A stretch of DNA of 64,000 bases, taken from DASXMT01 sp963803065. GTDB lineage: Bacteria > Actinomycetota > Acidimicrobiia > Acidimicrobiales > RAAP-2. The DNA lies in contig CAWDKW010000015.1 of NCBI GenBank assembly GCA_963803065.1, forward strand, positions 1 through 64,000, given 5' to 3'. Within the stretch, counting starts at the first letter, position 1. Each line of letters begins with the position of its first letter. Under the pieces are notes generated by a model that searched no databases, had not been told where the DNA came from, and worked only from the letters and a program-made list of their open reading frames with translations. Below, one piece after another: positions 52,388 to 61,672 of this stretch. The translations under genes were made by a program, and so were the position numbers.

Positions 52388-53080
52388 GTGGAATTGATCG
52401 AGGCCCTCAGGACCACGGGCGCCGTCCGGGAGTTCGAACCGGAGCCGGTGGCCGACGACGTCGTCGAGCGGATCCTCGACACCGCCCGGTTCGCGCCGAG
52501 CGGCGGGAACCGACAGGGTTGGCGGGTGATCGTGGTGAAGGACCCCGACGTCCGGTCGGCCATCCGCGACTGCTATCTGGAGGGGTGGTACGAGTACTTG
52601 GCCCAGGCGGCCGCCGGTCTCGTCCCGTGGGCGGCGGTGACCGACCGGGAAGCCGAGCGCCGTGCCGTGCTCGGCGCTCCGGCCCTGGCCGCCGAGGCCG
52701 CCCTCGGGCCGGGGGGACTGGCCGAGCACCTGGACGAGGTCCCAGTCATGCTGGTGCTCCTGGCCGATCTTCGGGCGCTGGCCTCGGTCGACCGGGATCT
52801 GGGGCGTTACACCTTGGCCGGCGGGGCGTCCATCTACCCGTTCGCATGGAGCATCCTGCTGGCGTCGCGGGCCGAGGGCCTGGCCGGCGTCATGACGACC
52901 ATGGCCATCCGGGAGGAGAGGACGGTGAAGGAGATCCTGCACGTGCCCGAGGAGCTGGTGATCGCCGGCGTGATCGTGCTGGGGCGCCCGGTACACCGAC
53001 CGACCCGGTTGCGGCGAGCGCCGGTCGGCGCGTTCGCCACCGTGGACCGGTCCGATGGCCCTGCCTTCGGACCGGCGTGA
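52388..53080 (+). CDS. Nitroreductase-family flavoprotein
   Basis: This 230-residue FMN protein has VREFEPEPVADDVVERIL, the phosphate-binding ARFAPSGGNRQGWRVIVV (about 38-55) and the C-terminal EGLAGVMTTMAIREE. The family reduces nitro groups, quinones or flavins. The GTG start at 52,388 has a weak ribosome site. It is followed after 19 bases by the LLM oxidoreductase, a likely functional neighbour. Confidence 0.88.
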   Translation: MELIEALRTTGAVREFEPEPVADDVVERILDTARFAPSGGNRQGWRVIVVKDPDVRSAIRDCYLEGWYEYLAQAAAGLVPWAAVTDREAERRAVLGAPALAAEAALGPGGLAEHLDEVPVMLVLLADLRALASVDRDLGRYTLAGGASIYPFAWSILLASRAEGLAGVMTTMAIREERTVKEILHVPEELVIAGVIVLGRPVHRPTRLRRAPVGAFATVDRSDGPAFGPA

Positions 53081-53099
53081 TCGTGGACAGGAGTCGACC

Positions 53100-53990
53100 A
53101 TGAAGGTACGGATCGGAGTGTCCCTGGGCGTCGGTGCCACGACCGACGTGGGCGCGTTGGGTCACCTGGTGGACGACCTGGACGAGCTCGATTTCGATTC
53201 ACTGTGGCTCCCCGAGGTGCTGACGGCTCCCGCCGTCGATCCGCTGGTGGCGCTGGCCTTCGCTGCCGCCCACAACCCGAGGCTGAAGTTGGGGACCACG
53301 ATGGTCCTCCCGGGCCGGAACCCGGTTCGACTGGCCAAGGAACTGGCCACGTTGGACATGCTGTCGGGTGGTCGGCTCCTGGTCACCTTCGTCCCGGGGC
53401 TGGCCCGCTCGCCCGAGGTCGACGCCGTCGGTGTCCCCACCGCCGAGAAGGGGTTGGTCATGGACGAGGTACTGCCGTTACTTCGTCGGTTGTGGAGCGG
53501 CGAGCAGGTGTCCCACCACGGCGATGCTGCCGCCTTCGACGACGTGGTCGTGTCCCCCAAGCCTGCCCAAGAGCCGCTGGAGTTCTGGACCGGGGGCATG
53601 GTCCGGTCCGCCCTGCGGCGGTGTGGTCGCTTTGCCGACGGCTGGCTCCCCTCGGCCTGCACGCCGGATGAGGCGGCGGAGGGTCGCGAGGTGATCCACG
53701 AGGCTGCCGACGAGGCCGGGCGCTCCATCAGCGCCGAGCATTTCGGGGTCTCGATCGCCTATGCCCATGCACCGCTGTCACCCAGTGCCTTGCAGGCGTT
53801 CTCGGCCAGCCGCCGCGGCGCCGACCCCGAGCGGGTTGTCCCGGTGGGCATCGACGCGCTCCGGGACCACCTCGAGCGCTTCATCGACGTGGGCTTCTCC
53901 AAGTTCGTCGTGCGGCCGTTCCAGCCGACCTCCTCCTTGCGGGGCGAGCTCGAAGCGCTGGCCGACGGCGTCGGCGACCTGCAAAATTGA
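53100..53990 (+). CDS. LLM-class (F420-dependent type) oxidoreductase
   Basis: This 296-residue luciferase-like TIM barrel has FDSLWLPEVLTAPAVDPLVAL near the start, KLGTTMVLPGRNPVRLAKEL (about 76-95), then LSGGRLLVTFVPG and EFWTGGM. Such proteins use F420 or FMN to oxidise or reduce small molecules. The ATG at 53,100 follows GACAGGAGTCGACC. Confidence 0.88.
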   Translation: MKVRIGVSLGVGATTDVGALGHLVDDLDELDFDSLWLPEVLTAPAVDPLVALAFAAAHNPRLKLGTTMVLPGRNPVRLAKELATLDMLSGGRLLVTFVPGLARSPEVDAVGVPTAEKGLVMDEVLPLLRRLWSGEQVSHHGDAAAFDDVVVSPKPAQEPLEFWTGGMVRSALRRCGRFADGWLPSACTPDEAAEGREVIHEAADEAGRSISAEHFGVSIAYAHAPLSPSALQAFSASRRGADPERVVPVGIDALRDHLERFIDVGFSKFVVRPFQPTSSLRGELEALADGVGDLQN

Positions 53991-54044
53991 TGCAGGCCCG
54001 CTTCCCTGCCGCTGGGCCGATGCCGTGACGCCCACGCAGGCTCG

Positions 54045-54542
54045 ATGACCCGGACGCGGCCGGAGGAGATCGAGTTCCGTCCCGACGACCTCGGCGCGGT
54101 GCTCCACCGCATGGCTGCGATGCGCGCAGCGTCGTCGGGGTGGGTCAACGTCCGTCCCATCGTCGAGGCCGAGCACATCCCGCCACCGCCGGGGCTCTTC
54201 TCGATCTTCGGGGGATCGATCCACAAGATACCCACGGCAACCTGGATGCCCGGCAAGGTCGAGCGATCGGGCTCCGTCCGTGCAACCAGGATCGGCCTCC
54301 AGCACAGCAGCGGCCCGCGGGTGGTGGCTCGGCTTGGTGAGCGCGGGTTGGCGCTGCCCGAGGGCTGGCGGGTTGTCCAGGACCATCCTCGGCGCGGTTT
54401 GGTGGCCACGGTGCCTGCCGGTGCGGACGACGCCGCCGCGCTCGAATGGCTGGTGCGGGCGGCCGACGCACTGTGCGAGGTACCCCGCACCGGCCGGTGG
54501 CGGGCCGAGGTGTACGACACGAAGAGAAGCGAGGTGCGATGA
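54045..54542 (+). CDS. Conserved hypothetical protein coupled to CMD gene
   Basis: This 165-residue protein is not recognised. It has an N-terminal helix (DDLGAVLHRMAAMRAA), a PPPPGLFSIFGG turn, then alpha/beta sequence ending in WLVRAADALCEVPRTGRW. It starts at ATG 54,045 and overlaps the next start by four bases, so it is probably made with the carboxymuconolactone decarboxylase-like protein. It may be an accessory subunit. Confidence 0.68.
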   Translation: MTRTRPEEIEFRPDDLGAVLHRMAAMRAASSGWVNVRPIVEAEHIPPPPGLFSIFGGSIHKIPTATWMPGKVERSGSVRATRIGLQHSSGPRVVARLGERGLALPEGWRVVQDHPRRGLVATVPAGADDAAALEWLVRAADALCEVPRTGRWRAEVYDTKRSEVR

Positions 54543-55138
54543 CCGAGAAGCGGGTCGAACGACCCGACCGCCCGAGGATCGGCCCTGTCGAGAACCCGTC
54601 GGCCGAGGCCCTCCGGTCCCTCCAGGTCGTGGGGGCCATCCGCGCCGACGCCCCGACGCTCAACGTCTTCGCCACCCTGGCCAGGAACCCCCCGCTGCTC
54701 AACCAGTTCGGACGGTTCGCCACGTTCCTCCTGAAGGAGGGGATACTGCCCGGCCGGGAGCGGGAACTGGTCATCCTCCGGGTCGGCTGGCGCCTGGGCT
54801 CCGAGTATGAGTTCGGCCAGCACACCATCGAGGGCCTCCGGGAGGGGCTGACGGACGAGGAGATCGGCGCGGTGGCCCGCGACGGAGCCTCGTCGGGTCG
54901 CTGGAGCAGTGACGACCGCGCCCTCTTGGCCATGGCCGACGAGCTCTGCCTCTTCGACGGGGTCAGCCACGACACGTGGCGCGCCCTCAGCCGACGATGG
55001 AGCGAGGCCGAACTGCTCGAGCTGGTCGTCCTGGCCGGGGCCTACCGGATGGTCTGCGGTCTGCTCACCGCCGTCGGCATCGAGCTCGACGAGGGGATCC
55101 CGGGTTGGCCGCCGGCGGCCGAACCGCCGGTGGGGTGA
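54539..55138 (+). CDS. Carboxymuconolactone decarboxylase-family protein
   Basis: This 199-residue helical protein of the CMD/AhpD fold has LNVFATLARNPPLLNQFGRF, RERELVILRVGWRLGSEYEF and QHTIEGLREGLTDEEI. It lacks the redox CxxC of AhpD, so it is more like the gamma-carboxymuconolactone-type members. The ATG at 54,539 overlaps the gene before it. The reaction is unknown. Confidence 0.85.
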   Translation: MTEKRVERPDRPRIGPVENPSAEALRSLQVVGAIRADAPTLNVFATLARNPPLLNQFGRFATFLLKEGILPGRERELVILRVGWRLGSEYEFGQHTIEGLREGLTDEEIGAVARDGASSGRWSSDDRALLAMADELCLFDGVSHDTWRALSRRWSEAELLELVVLAGAYRMVCGLLTAVGIELDEGIPGWPPAAEPPVG

Positions 55139-55193
55139 GCCGATCGGACTGGCGCCCACCAGGAGCCGGCCGGACGGCGCCGATGGGTCGGTG

Positions 55194-55418
55194 TCAGTCA
55201 GGGCGGTTGCCCAGGTGCCAGCCGCCGCAGTAGGGGCACGGATAGGGATCGAGGTCGGCGCCCTCCTCGAGACGGAGGCGCAGGGACGCCCGGTTGGCCG
55301 CGTCCTCCGTGGGGAAGCGGGACTTGGGCTGCCCGTCGGCTCGCCAGTGGTCGAGGCGCGGCACCGACCCGCTCCTTCCGGCGTCCCGACGCGGTCGGCG
55401 CCGCCGTGCCTTTGCCAT
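55194..55418 (-). CDS. Small zinc-motif protein
   Basis: This 74-residue, very basic N-terminus (MAKARRRRPRRDAGR) is followed by a helix and a CPYCGGWHLG motif at about 61-70, a CxxC with a nearby histidine. I have met this CPYCGGWHLG end in short actinobacterial proteins of unknown role. It probably binds zinc and nucleic acid. Confidence 0.65.
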   Translation of the reverse strand: MAKARRRRPRRDAGRSGSVPRLDHWRADGQPKSRFPTEDAANRASLRLRLEEGADLDPYPCPYCGGWHLGNRPD

Positions 55419-55446
55419 GGTCGACGCTCCGCTCGGCTCTCGCGCC

Positions 55447-56247
55447 CTACTCGTCGTAGACGGGGGGCCGTTTCTCCCGGAACGCCGCCGACGCCTCGGC
55501 CAGGTTGCCGGTGTGCCCGGCCAGCAGCTGCGTCCGGTTCTCCATTGCCACGGCGGCCTGGAGGCCGCTGACCTCGAGGGCCGACCACAGCGAGTCCTTG
55601 GTCAATGCCAGCCCGAAGGGGCTGAAGGCGCACATGCCCTCGGCCATGCCGATCGCCGCCTCGACCACCGCACCGTCCGGGTGGACCTGGGAGACAAGGC
55701 CGATCCGGAGCGCCTCGTCGGCTCCCACCCGCTTGCCGGTCAGCAGGATCTCCGACGAGTGGGACAGGCCGACCACCTTGGGCAGCAGCCAGCTGACGCC
55801 GAGCTCGGTCCCCGACAGCCCGTTGCTGATCCCCGCCCCGCAGAACACGGCGGTCTGCGAGGCCAGGCGGATGTCGGCGCCCAGCGTCAGGCACATCCCC
55901 CCGCCGTAGGCCGGCCCGTTGACGGCGGCAATCACCGGTTGAGGGAGGGCTCGCAGGGCGGGCACAATGCCACCCATGAACTCCATGGCCCGCATGCCCA
56001 ACCGGTGGCGACCGAGGTGGTCGGTGCCCGGCGGGAGGCCGGCGTGTTCGAGCTCGAGCCCGGAGCAGAACCCACGTCCGGCGCCGGTCAGGATCACCAC
56101 CCTGCAGTCGTTGTCCGTGCCGACCTCGTCCAGGGCCGTATACAGGTCGCCGACCAGTGCGAAGGACATCGAATTGAGCCGGGCCGGATTGTCGAGCGTG
56201 ATCAGACGGACGTGGGGACGGACGGTGTCGATGCGGACGAGGGACAT
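55447..56247 (-). CDS. Enoyl-CoA hydratase/isomerase-family protein
   Basis: This 266-residue crotonase has LITLDNPARLNSMS, the first oxyanion loop AGRGFCSGLELEHAG (about 55-69), AAVNGPAYGGGMCLTLGAD (second oxyanion glycines, about 107-125) and GTELGVSWLLP. The position of the second acid differs from the typical hydratase, so isomerase or another crotonase reaction is possible. I start at ATG 56,247; the longer frame to 56,319 is doubtful. Confidence 0.88.
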   Translation of the reverse strand: MSLVRIDTVRPHVRLITLDNPARLNSMSFALVGDLYTALDEVGTDNDCRVVILTGAGRGFCSGLELEHAGLPPGTDHLGRHRLGMRAMEFMGGIVPALRALPQPVIAAVNGPAYGGGMCLTLGADIRLASQTAVFCGAGISNGLSGTELGVSWLLPKVVGLSHSSEILLTGKRVGADEALRIGLVSQVHPDGAVVEAAIGMAEGMCAFSPFGLALTKDSLWSALEVSGLQAAVAMENRTQLLAGHTGNLAEASAAFREKRPPVYDE

Positions 56248-56333
56248 GGCCCCAGCCTCATCGACGATGGGCCTCGGCGCCACTCGGGCCCGGGGGGAGC
56301 GAGGCGGCGGTCGAGCCATGGGGGAGGGAAAGC

Positions 56334-56969
56334 ATGGGTAACCAGCGAGAGGTGCCCATCGACCCCTTCGGCACCATCGACCCCTACGGGGGGGCCGGTC
56401 GGCCCGAGTCGCTGACGGCCTCCCTGTTGGTCGCCTCGCCCGGGCTGGCCGACCCCAACTTCGGGCGTCGGGTGGTCCTCGTGCTCGACCACGGCACCCA
56501 TGGCGCGCTCGGGCTGGTCATCAACCACCCGGGCGGCGTGCAGGTCCACGAGCTGCTCGCGCAATGGGCCGCGCTGGTCTCTTCGCCCAGCGAGGTGTTC
56601 ACCGGGGGCCCAGTGGCGAGGAACGCCATCATCGGTCTGGTCCGGCTCCGAAGCGGTCCCGGCGATCCCCCCGAGGGCTGGCGGCCCTTGTTCGGGGTCG
56701 ACTCGCCCATCGGAACGGTCGACGTCGGATCGGACCCGGCGTCGGTGGCCGCTTCCATCGCCGGTGCCCGCCTGTTCTCGGGATACGCCGGGTGGGACGC
56801 CGGCCAGCTCGAAGCGGAGATCGACGACGGATCGTGGTTCGTCGTGCCCGCCGACGAGGGGGACCCGCTGACTGAGGATCCCGAGGGTCTGTGGCAGCAC
56901 GTGCTCCACCGCCAGGGCGGCGTCTTATCGGTCCTCTCGCGCATCCCGGTCGACCCGTCCTGCAATTGA
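56334..56969 (+). CDS. YqgE/AlgH-family protein
   Basis: This 211-residue protein of the UPF0301 (YqgE/AlgH) family has SLLVASPGLADPNFGRRVVL, LGLVINHPGGVQVHELL, VFTGGPVARNAIIGL and SGYAGWDAGQLEAEI. The fold is widespread, but the biochemical role remains unclear. The ATG at 56,334 follows GGAGGGAAAGC. A tandem repeat begins at its stop codon. Confidence 0.9.
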   Translation: MGNQREVPIDPFGTIDPYGGAGRPESLTASLLVASPGLADPNFGRRVVLVLDHGTHGALGLVINHPGGVQVHELLAQWAALVSSPSEVFTGGPVARNAIIGLVRLRSGPGDPPEGWRPLFGVDSPIGTVDVGSDPASVAASIAGARLFSGYAGWDAGQLEAEIDDGSWFVVPADEGDPLTEDPEGLWQHVLHRQGGVLSVLSRIPVDPSCN

Positions 56970-57066
56970 GGCCGGCCAAATTGAGGCCGAGCACTGTGAG
57001 GCCGGCCAAATTGAGGCCGAGCATTGTGAGGCCGGCCAAATTGAGGCCGAGCATTGTGAGGCCGGC
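56968..57066 (+). repeat. 30-bp tandem repeat, three copies and a part
   Basis: Units start at 56,968, 56,998 and 57,028, with a partial fourth at 57,058. Each is made of two related 15-base halves, GAGGCCGGCCAAATT and GAGGCCGAGCATTGT. Copies 2 and 3 are identical and copy 1 differs at one base. The array begins within the stop codon of the YqgE gene and ends just before the GNAT gene. It has no spacers, so it is not a CRISPR. Confidence 0.9.
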
Positions 57067-57069
57067 CAG

Positions 57070-57759
57070 TTGAGCAGGAGCGGCGAAGCGGCCAGGGCTA
57101 CCATCCACGCTGTGGAGGAGGGCAACCGGCAGCCGCACTGGCAACCAGAGGTCAGGGCCGTCACCGCGGCGGAGGTCCGAACAGTGGTGGACGTGCTGGG
57201 CCGGGCGTTCGACGACGACCCCATCTCCAACTTCACCTTCTCCGGTGACCTCCGGCGCCGTCGCGGGTTGCGCTCGTTCTTCCGTGCCCAGATCGTCCAC
57301 CAGTACCTTCCCTACGGCCAGGTGTTCACCACCGACGGCTTCGGCGGCGTCTCCGTCTGGGGGCCGCCCCATCGAGCGCGACAGGGCTTCCGCGAGCTAC
57401 TGCAGCTCATGCCGACGTTCCCCTACATCGTGGGCCGGCACATGGTGAACACCCTCCGGCTCCTGACGGCCGTCGACGCCCTTCATCCCATGGAGCCGCA
57501 TTGGTACCTGGCCACCCTGGGCACCGAGCCCGCCCGACAGGGCCAGGGGATCGGGTCCGCCCTCCTTCGCTCCGCGCTGGCCCGGGTGGACAGCGAGGGA
57601 ATGCCCGCCTACCTCGAGTCGTCCAAGGAGCGGAACGTGCCCTTGTACGCCCGCTACGGCTTCGAGGTCATCGACGAGTTCCACGGGCCGGGGGGCGCAC
57701 CGACCCTGTGGCGCATGTGGCGGGAACCGCGGCCGCCAGAGACCGACCCACCCTTCTGA
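57070..57759 (+). CDS. GNAT-family acetyltransferase
   Basis: This 229-residue protein has the GNAT acetyl-CoA motif A YLATLGTEPARQGQGIGSALL (core about 147-167) and the later strand PLYARYGFEVIDEFHGP. An N-terminal extension of about 25 residues precedes VRAVTAAEVRTVVDVLGRAF. It acetylates an amine of unknown identity. The start at 57,070 is TTG; a GTG at 57,112 would give a more usual length. Confidence 0.85.
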   Translation: MSRSGEAARATIHAVEEGNRQPHWQPEVRAVTAAEVRTVVDVLGRAFDDDPISNFTFSGDLRRRRGLRSFFRAQIVHQYLPYGQVFTTDGFGGVSVWGPPHRARQGFRELLQLMPTFPYIVGRHMVNTLRLLTAVDALHPMEPHWYLATLGTEPARQGQGIGSALLRSALARVDSEGMPAYLESSKERNVPLYARYGFEVIDEFHGPGGAPTLWRMWREPRPPETDPPF

Positions 57760-57837
57760 CGCAGAGGGGCAGATCCCCTCTCATCCGACTCCCTTGGGGT
57801 CCTGAGCGCTCGATCCCACCCCCGGACCTCGGTTCGA

Positions 57838-59091
57838 TCAGAGGTCCTGGGAGTACGTGCTACTGAACCCCGGATAGGCATCGTCCAATCGAGGGCCCAG
57901 GCCCACAGGATGCTCGTCGATGCCGAGCCCCGATCGCATCTGGGCCGTTGTCGCCTGGTCGATCAGCGGGCGCGCCGTGGTCGGGAAGACATCGGGAGGG
58001 TTGCACCCGTCTGGGACGTTGGTGGCCCAACCGGTGAGCCCCTCGCCCGCACCGGTGATGTGGGAGAGGAAGTCGGTCAGCCGTTCCCCGTCCGCGGCCA
58101 CGGTGCAGATGTCGTCGAAGACATTGTGGCCGGTGTTCTTGATGACGATCAGGCGCTTGGGCGTCGGGAGGGTGTCGTAGAGCTGCCGCACCTCAGAGGG
58201 AGGCAGGACCATGTCGGCACTTCCGTCCATGACCAGGCCGGGCTTGTGGGCCGTCGGCGGCGTGCCCGGCACCGGAGCCAGGGCCACGTAGGTGCGGACG
58301 GCCGGGTTGCCGGCCATCGTCACTGCCGTGCCCCCTCCCGACGAATGACCCAGCACTCCCACCTTGGACATGTCCACGTGGTGCTCGAGGAGAGCATTGG
58401 GCGTCTCGTTCTGCTGGCGGAGGTAATCGAGCGTGTTGTCCAGATCGTCGATGTCGCTGTCGACCACGACCGGTGTGGTGTCAGATGAGCCGGACGGGGC
58501 ACCGGTGGAGTCGGCCAGCACCGACGCCAGGTCCCGGGAGCGATGGTCGGGGGCGGCGACGATGAAACCCCACTGGGCCAGGTGCTCGGTCAGGAAGCTC
58601 GACTGCTCGGGGTACGAGGCGTACCCGTGGCTGAACAACACGACGGGGAAGGACCCGTTCGGGTCGCCGCTCGGCCCCGGGTCGTTGGCGATGGGGACGT
58701 TCAAGTACGAGTCGGTCTGCACGGCGTCGGGCATCCCGGCCAGTACGGGAGAGGTGACCTCCGAGCCCGTCAGCCACTGGCTCAGGTGGTACGTATAGGG
58801 GGTCAGTCCGCGCACGGCCGACTTGTCCACCGGGTACCACAACTGCACCTGGTCGCCGTTGGCCATCACCACGCGGGCGGTGCCCGCCGCGTAGGGCCCC
58901 GGCTGGGCGAAGCGGGTGTCGTCGTGGGAGGGGTGCACCCGTCCGTGAACGCCGCTCGGCCCCCCGGTGCCGGTCGCGCTCGCCGCCGAACACGCGGTGG
59001 CGATCAGTGCCACCGATGCCAGAGCCGTCCCGATCCGCCCGAGCGCACCGATCCGCTCCAGGCCACGGCGAGCAGGGGCATGCTCGTGCAT
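57838..59091 (-). CDS. Secreted lipoprotein alpha/beta hydrolase
   Basis: This 417-residue protein has a lipoprotein signal (SVALIATAC, cysteine near residue 34), a linker, and an alpha/beta hydrolase domain with FSHGYASYPEQS and the nucleophile elbow GHSSGGG (about 248-254). The later histidine is in KNTGHNVFDD. It resembles PAF-acetylhydrolase or dienelactone-type esterases. It should act outside the membrane on esters or lipids. It is 10 bases from the end of the LysR gene and may be co-transcribed with it. Confidence 0.85.
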   Translation of the reverse strand: MHEHAPARRGLERIGALGRIGTALASVALIATACSAASATGTGGPSGVHGRVHPSHDDTRFAQPGPYAAGTARVVMANGDQVQLWYPVDKSAVRGLTPYTYHLSQWLTGSEVTSPVLAGMPDAVQTDSYLNVPIANDPGPSGDPNGSFPVVLFSHGYASYPEQSSFLTEHLAQWGFIVAAPDHRSRDLASVLADSTGAPSGSSDTTPVVVDSDIDDLDNTLDYLRQQNETPNALLEHHVDMSKVGVLGHSSGGGTAVTMAGNPAVRTYVALAPVPGTPPTAHKPGLVMDGSADMVLPPSEVRQLYDTLPTPKRLIVIKNTGHNVFDDICTVAADGERLTDFLSHITGAGEGLTGWATNVPDGCNPPDVFPTTARPLIDQATTAQMRSGLGIDEHPVGLGPRLDDAYPGFSSTYSQDL

Positions 59092-59101
59092 GCGCGGGAG
59101 G

Positions 59102-60043
59102 CTAGCCCGACCGTGAGGGATGAGCCGGATGGGCGCCGACGTGGAGGCCCTCGGGAAGGTCGGTCGGCTCCGAAACGACCGCCTCCAACAGCTCGAGCAA
59201 CGCCCGGGCCGGGGCGGACGGCAGCCCGCGGCTTCGCTGGGCCACGCCGACCCGGCGGCGAGGCAGCCCCACCACCGGCACCGGTCTGAACTGGGGCCGG
59301 AGGAACCGGGGAATGGCGGTGGCCGGGAGGATGGCAGGTCCGTAGCCCTCGAAGGTCAGGGAGGCGATGAGCCGCAGCCCGTCGATCTCGCCCGAGGGCA
59401 CGAGCGTGATCCCCGCCGGGCGGGTGGCCGCGTCCAGCTCGTCCCGCATGGCCGTGCCCGGCAGCGGGAGCAACAGCTTGAGATCGGCCAGCTCGGCCAG
59501 CTGCACCGGTGTCTCCCGCAGGGCCAGAGGGTGATCCTGGGGGACCACCAGGACCAGGTCCTCCTCGAACAGGAGCTTGGCCACCAGATCCTTGCCCGGC
59601 ACCGGCAGGTTCAAGATGGCCAGATCGAGCTGGCCGTTGGCCAGCTGCGGCTCGAGGCCGGTGGTGATGCCCTCCACCACCACCAGGTGCAGCTTGGGGT
59701 GCCGCCGCCTGGCCTCCTCCAGGACCTGGGGCACCAGCCACCGCGCCGTCGTGCCGATCATGCCCACCCGGACCGTGCCCGCCACCTCGTCCTTGCAGGC
59801 GGCGACGTCCGAGACCAGGGCATCGAGCTCGTAGAGCACGCGCCGGGCGCGGGCCACCACCACGCGGCCCTCCTCGGTGAGATGCCCATTGGCCCGATCG
59901 ATGAGGGGAGCCCCCAGCTCCTGCTCGAGCCGGGCCACGTGGGCAGATATATTCGACTGTACGGTACCGAGGTGGTCGGCTGCCGCCGAGAAGGTCCGGT
60001 GGTCGGCGATGGCGACCAGCGCTTGTAAGTGTCGAACTTCCAT
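59102..60043 (-). CDS. LysR-family transcriptional regulator
   Basis: This 313-residue protein has the LysR winged HTH (MEVRHLQALVAIADHRTFSA, then LGTVQSNISAHVARLEQEL) and a periplasmic-binding-like effector domain (GTVRVGMIGTTARWLVPQVL). The helix carries the usual A-D-x-L sequence. It may control the hydrolase downstream or the divergent HAD-PlsC gene. ATCGCC (60,042-60,047) and GGCGAT (60,058-60,063) form a dyad at its start. Confidence 0.9.
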   Translation of the reverse strand: MEVRHLQALVAIADHRTFSAAADHLGTVQSNISAHVARLEQELGAPLIDRANGHLTEEGRVVVARARRVLYELDALVSDVAACKDEVAGTVRVGMIGTTARWLVPQVLEEARRRHPKLHLVVVEGITTGLEPQLANGQLDLAILNLPVPGKDLVAKLLFEEDLVLVVPQDHPLALRETPVQLAELADLKLLLPLPGTAMRDELDAATRPAGITLVPSGEIDGLRLIASLTFEGYGPAILPATAIPRFLRPQFRPVPVVGLPRRRVGVAQRSRGLPSAPARALLELLEAVVSEPTDLPEGLHVGAHPAHPSRSG

Positions 60044-60078
60044 CGCCCTACACGATAGGCGATATCTACAAAAACTGT

Positions 60079-60108
60079 TTGACAGATGTGGGCGGCATCC
60101 TGCAGAAT
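60079..60108 (+). promoter_or_regulatory. Sigma-70-type promoter
   Basis: TTGACA (60,079-60,084) and CAGAAT (60,103-60,108) are separated by 18 bases on the plus strand, a close match to the consensus. It would drive the HAD-PlsC, murT, gatD operon with a leader of about 170 bases. Confidence 0.5.
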
Positions 60109-60289
60109 AGGTAGCAGACCACAGGGATCAGGAACCCCCCTCCGTTCCTTGTCGTGTCAGAGTGAAGGGATCGCCCTCCCCCCCGGCGGTCCCTTCACCG
60201 CGTCCGGGGTCAATTCCGGTCAACGGAGCGGCCCGTTCCCCCAGCCCCGGGTGGGCTCCGGTGCCTTCATCGGCGATAGCGTGTGATCC

Positions 60290-61672
60290 ATGGCCCGGGC
60301 ACATTCGGCGGTATTCGTCGACCTCGACCGGACTCTCCTTCGTGGAGCGAGCGGGCCCATCCTGCAGGCGGCGATGACAGCCGAGGGCGTGCTCCCCACC
60401 GTGCGTGAGCTGCCCGGCGACCACCTGCTCTACGCCTTCTACAACCGCTTTGGCGAGACGACCCCGTTCATCGCCCTGGCCCGGGCGGCAGCCCGGGTGA
60501 TGCGTGGACGGTCGGCGGAGGAGACCCGGCGGGCGGGCAAGGCGGCAGCAGCCCGACTGGTCGACCAGGTCCAGCCCTATGCGCTCGAGGCCCTGGCCGA
60601 GCACCGCCGGGCCGGTCGGAGCCTGGTGCTGACCACCACCACGCCGATCGACCTGATCGACGCGCTGGCGGTGACGCTCGGGTTCGACGCCGTCGTGGCC
60701 ACCCGGTACGAGATCGACGACGGGCGCTACACCGGTCGTCTGGATGGTGGGTTCGTCTGGGGCGCCGGAAAGCGGGCCGCCGTCCGGCGATGGTCCTCGG
60801 AGCAGAACATCGACCTGGCCACCAGCCATGCCTACTCCGACAGCCTGTTCGACGTGCCGTTGCTGACGCTGGTCGGCCGTCCCCACCCCCTGAACGCCGA
60901 CCCTCGGCTGGCCGCGTTCGCGCTGGCCCGTCGGTGGCCGCTCGAGTACTGGGACCGGGCCCCCGGCGTCCCGTCGATTCTCGGGCTCGAGCCCTACCAC
61001 CTCCTCCGGCCCTTTGTTCGGCCCGAGAGCTTCCCCTACGCACGCTTCGACATCACCGGAGTCGACCACGTGCCGCCGAGCGGCCCGGTGCTGCTCGCCG
61101 CCAACCACCGCAGCTACTTCGACGTCGCCGCCCTGGCCCTCGTGGCCGCCCGCATCGGCCGCCCCGTCCGGTTCATGGGCAAACAGGAGCTGTTCGACGC
61201 GCCGATCATCGGCCGGATCGCCCGCGCCCTGGGCGGCATCCCCGTGGACCGGGACGCACATTCGGGGGCCCCGATGCGCGAGGCGGCGGCCGCACTGCGA
61301 GCCGGAGAGGTCGTCCTCGTCCTCCCCCAGGGGACCATCCCCCGGGAAGAGGCGTTCTTCGATCCCGTGCTGACCGGGAAGACCGGCGTGGCCAGGCTGG
61401 CGGCCCAGACCGGCGCGGACGTGGTGCCGGTCGGTCTCTGGGGGACGGAGCGGGTGTGGCCCCGTTCGTCGTCCATCCCGATCATGACCACGGTCCTGCG
61501 CCCCCCGATGGTCACGGTCAGGGTCGGGGCCCCGATGTCGCTGACCGGCGAGGACGCGCCATCCGGCACCCAGGCGGTGATGGCCGCCATCGTCGACCTC
61601 CTGCCCGAGGAGGCCCACGTGAAGCACATGCCGACGGCAGACGAATTGAGCCGGACCAGACCCAGGCGGTGA
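60290..61672 (+). CDS. HAD phosphatase - PlsC acyltransferase fusion
   Basis: This 460-residue fusion has an N-terminal HAD-IB domain (VDLDRTLLRGA, with DLD nucleophile; TTTPIDLIDALA; SHAYSDSLFD). The C-terminal PlsC-type 1-acylglycerol-3-phosphate acyltransferase has NHRSYFD (H-x4-D, about 268-274), GGIPVDRD and LPQGTIPRE. The acyltransferase makes phosphatidic acid, and the HAD half may remove a phosphate. Its stop overlaps the murT start as GTGA, linking lipid and cell-wall genes. Confidence 0.92.
   Translation: MARAHSAVFVDLDRTLLRGASGPILQAAMTAEGVLPTVRELPGDHLLYAFYNRFGETTPFIALARAAARVMRGRSAEETRRAGKAAAARLVDQVQPYALEALAEHRRAGRSLVLTTTTPIDLIDALAVTLGFDAVVATRYEIDDGRYTGRLDGGFVWGAGKRAAVRRWSSEQNIDLATSHAYSDSLFDVPLLTLVGRPHPLNADPRLAAFALARRWPLEYWDRAPGVPSILGLEPYHLLRPFVRPESFPYARFDITGVDHVPPSGPVLLAANHRSYFDVAALALVAARIGRPVRFMGKQELFDAPIIGRIARALGGIPVDRDAHSGAPMREAAAALRAGEVVLVLPQGTIPREEAFFDPVLTGKTGVARLAAQTGADVVPVGLWGTERVWPRSSSIPIMTTVLRPPMVTVRVGAPMSLTGEDAPSGTQAVMAAIVDLLPEEAHVKHMPTADELSRTRPRR

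Noticed and set aside
56968..57066. Possible CRISPR array
   Set aside because: The 30-base units follow each other directly with no unique spacers, and there are no cas genes in the window.
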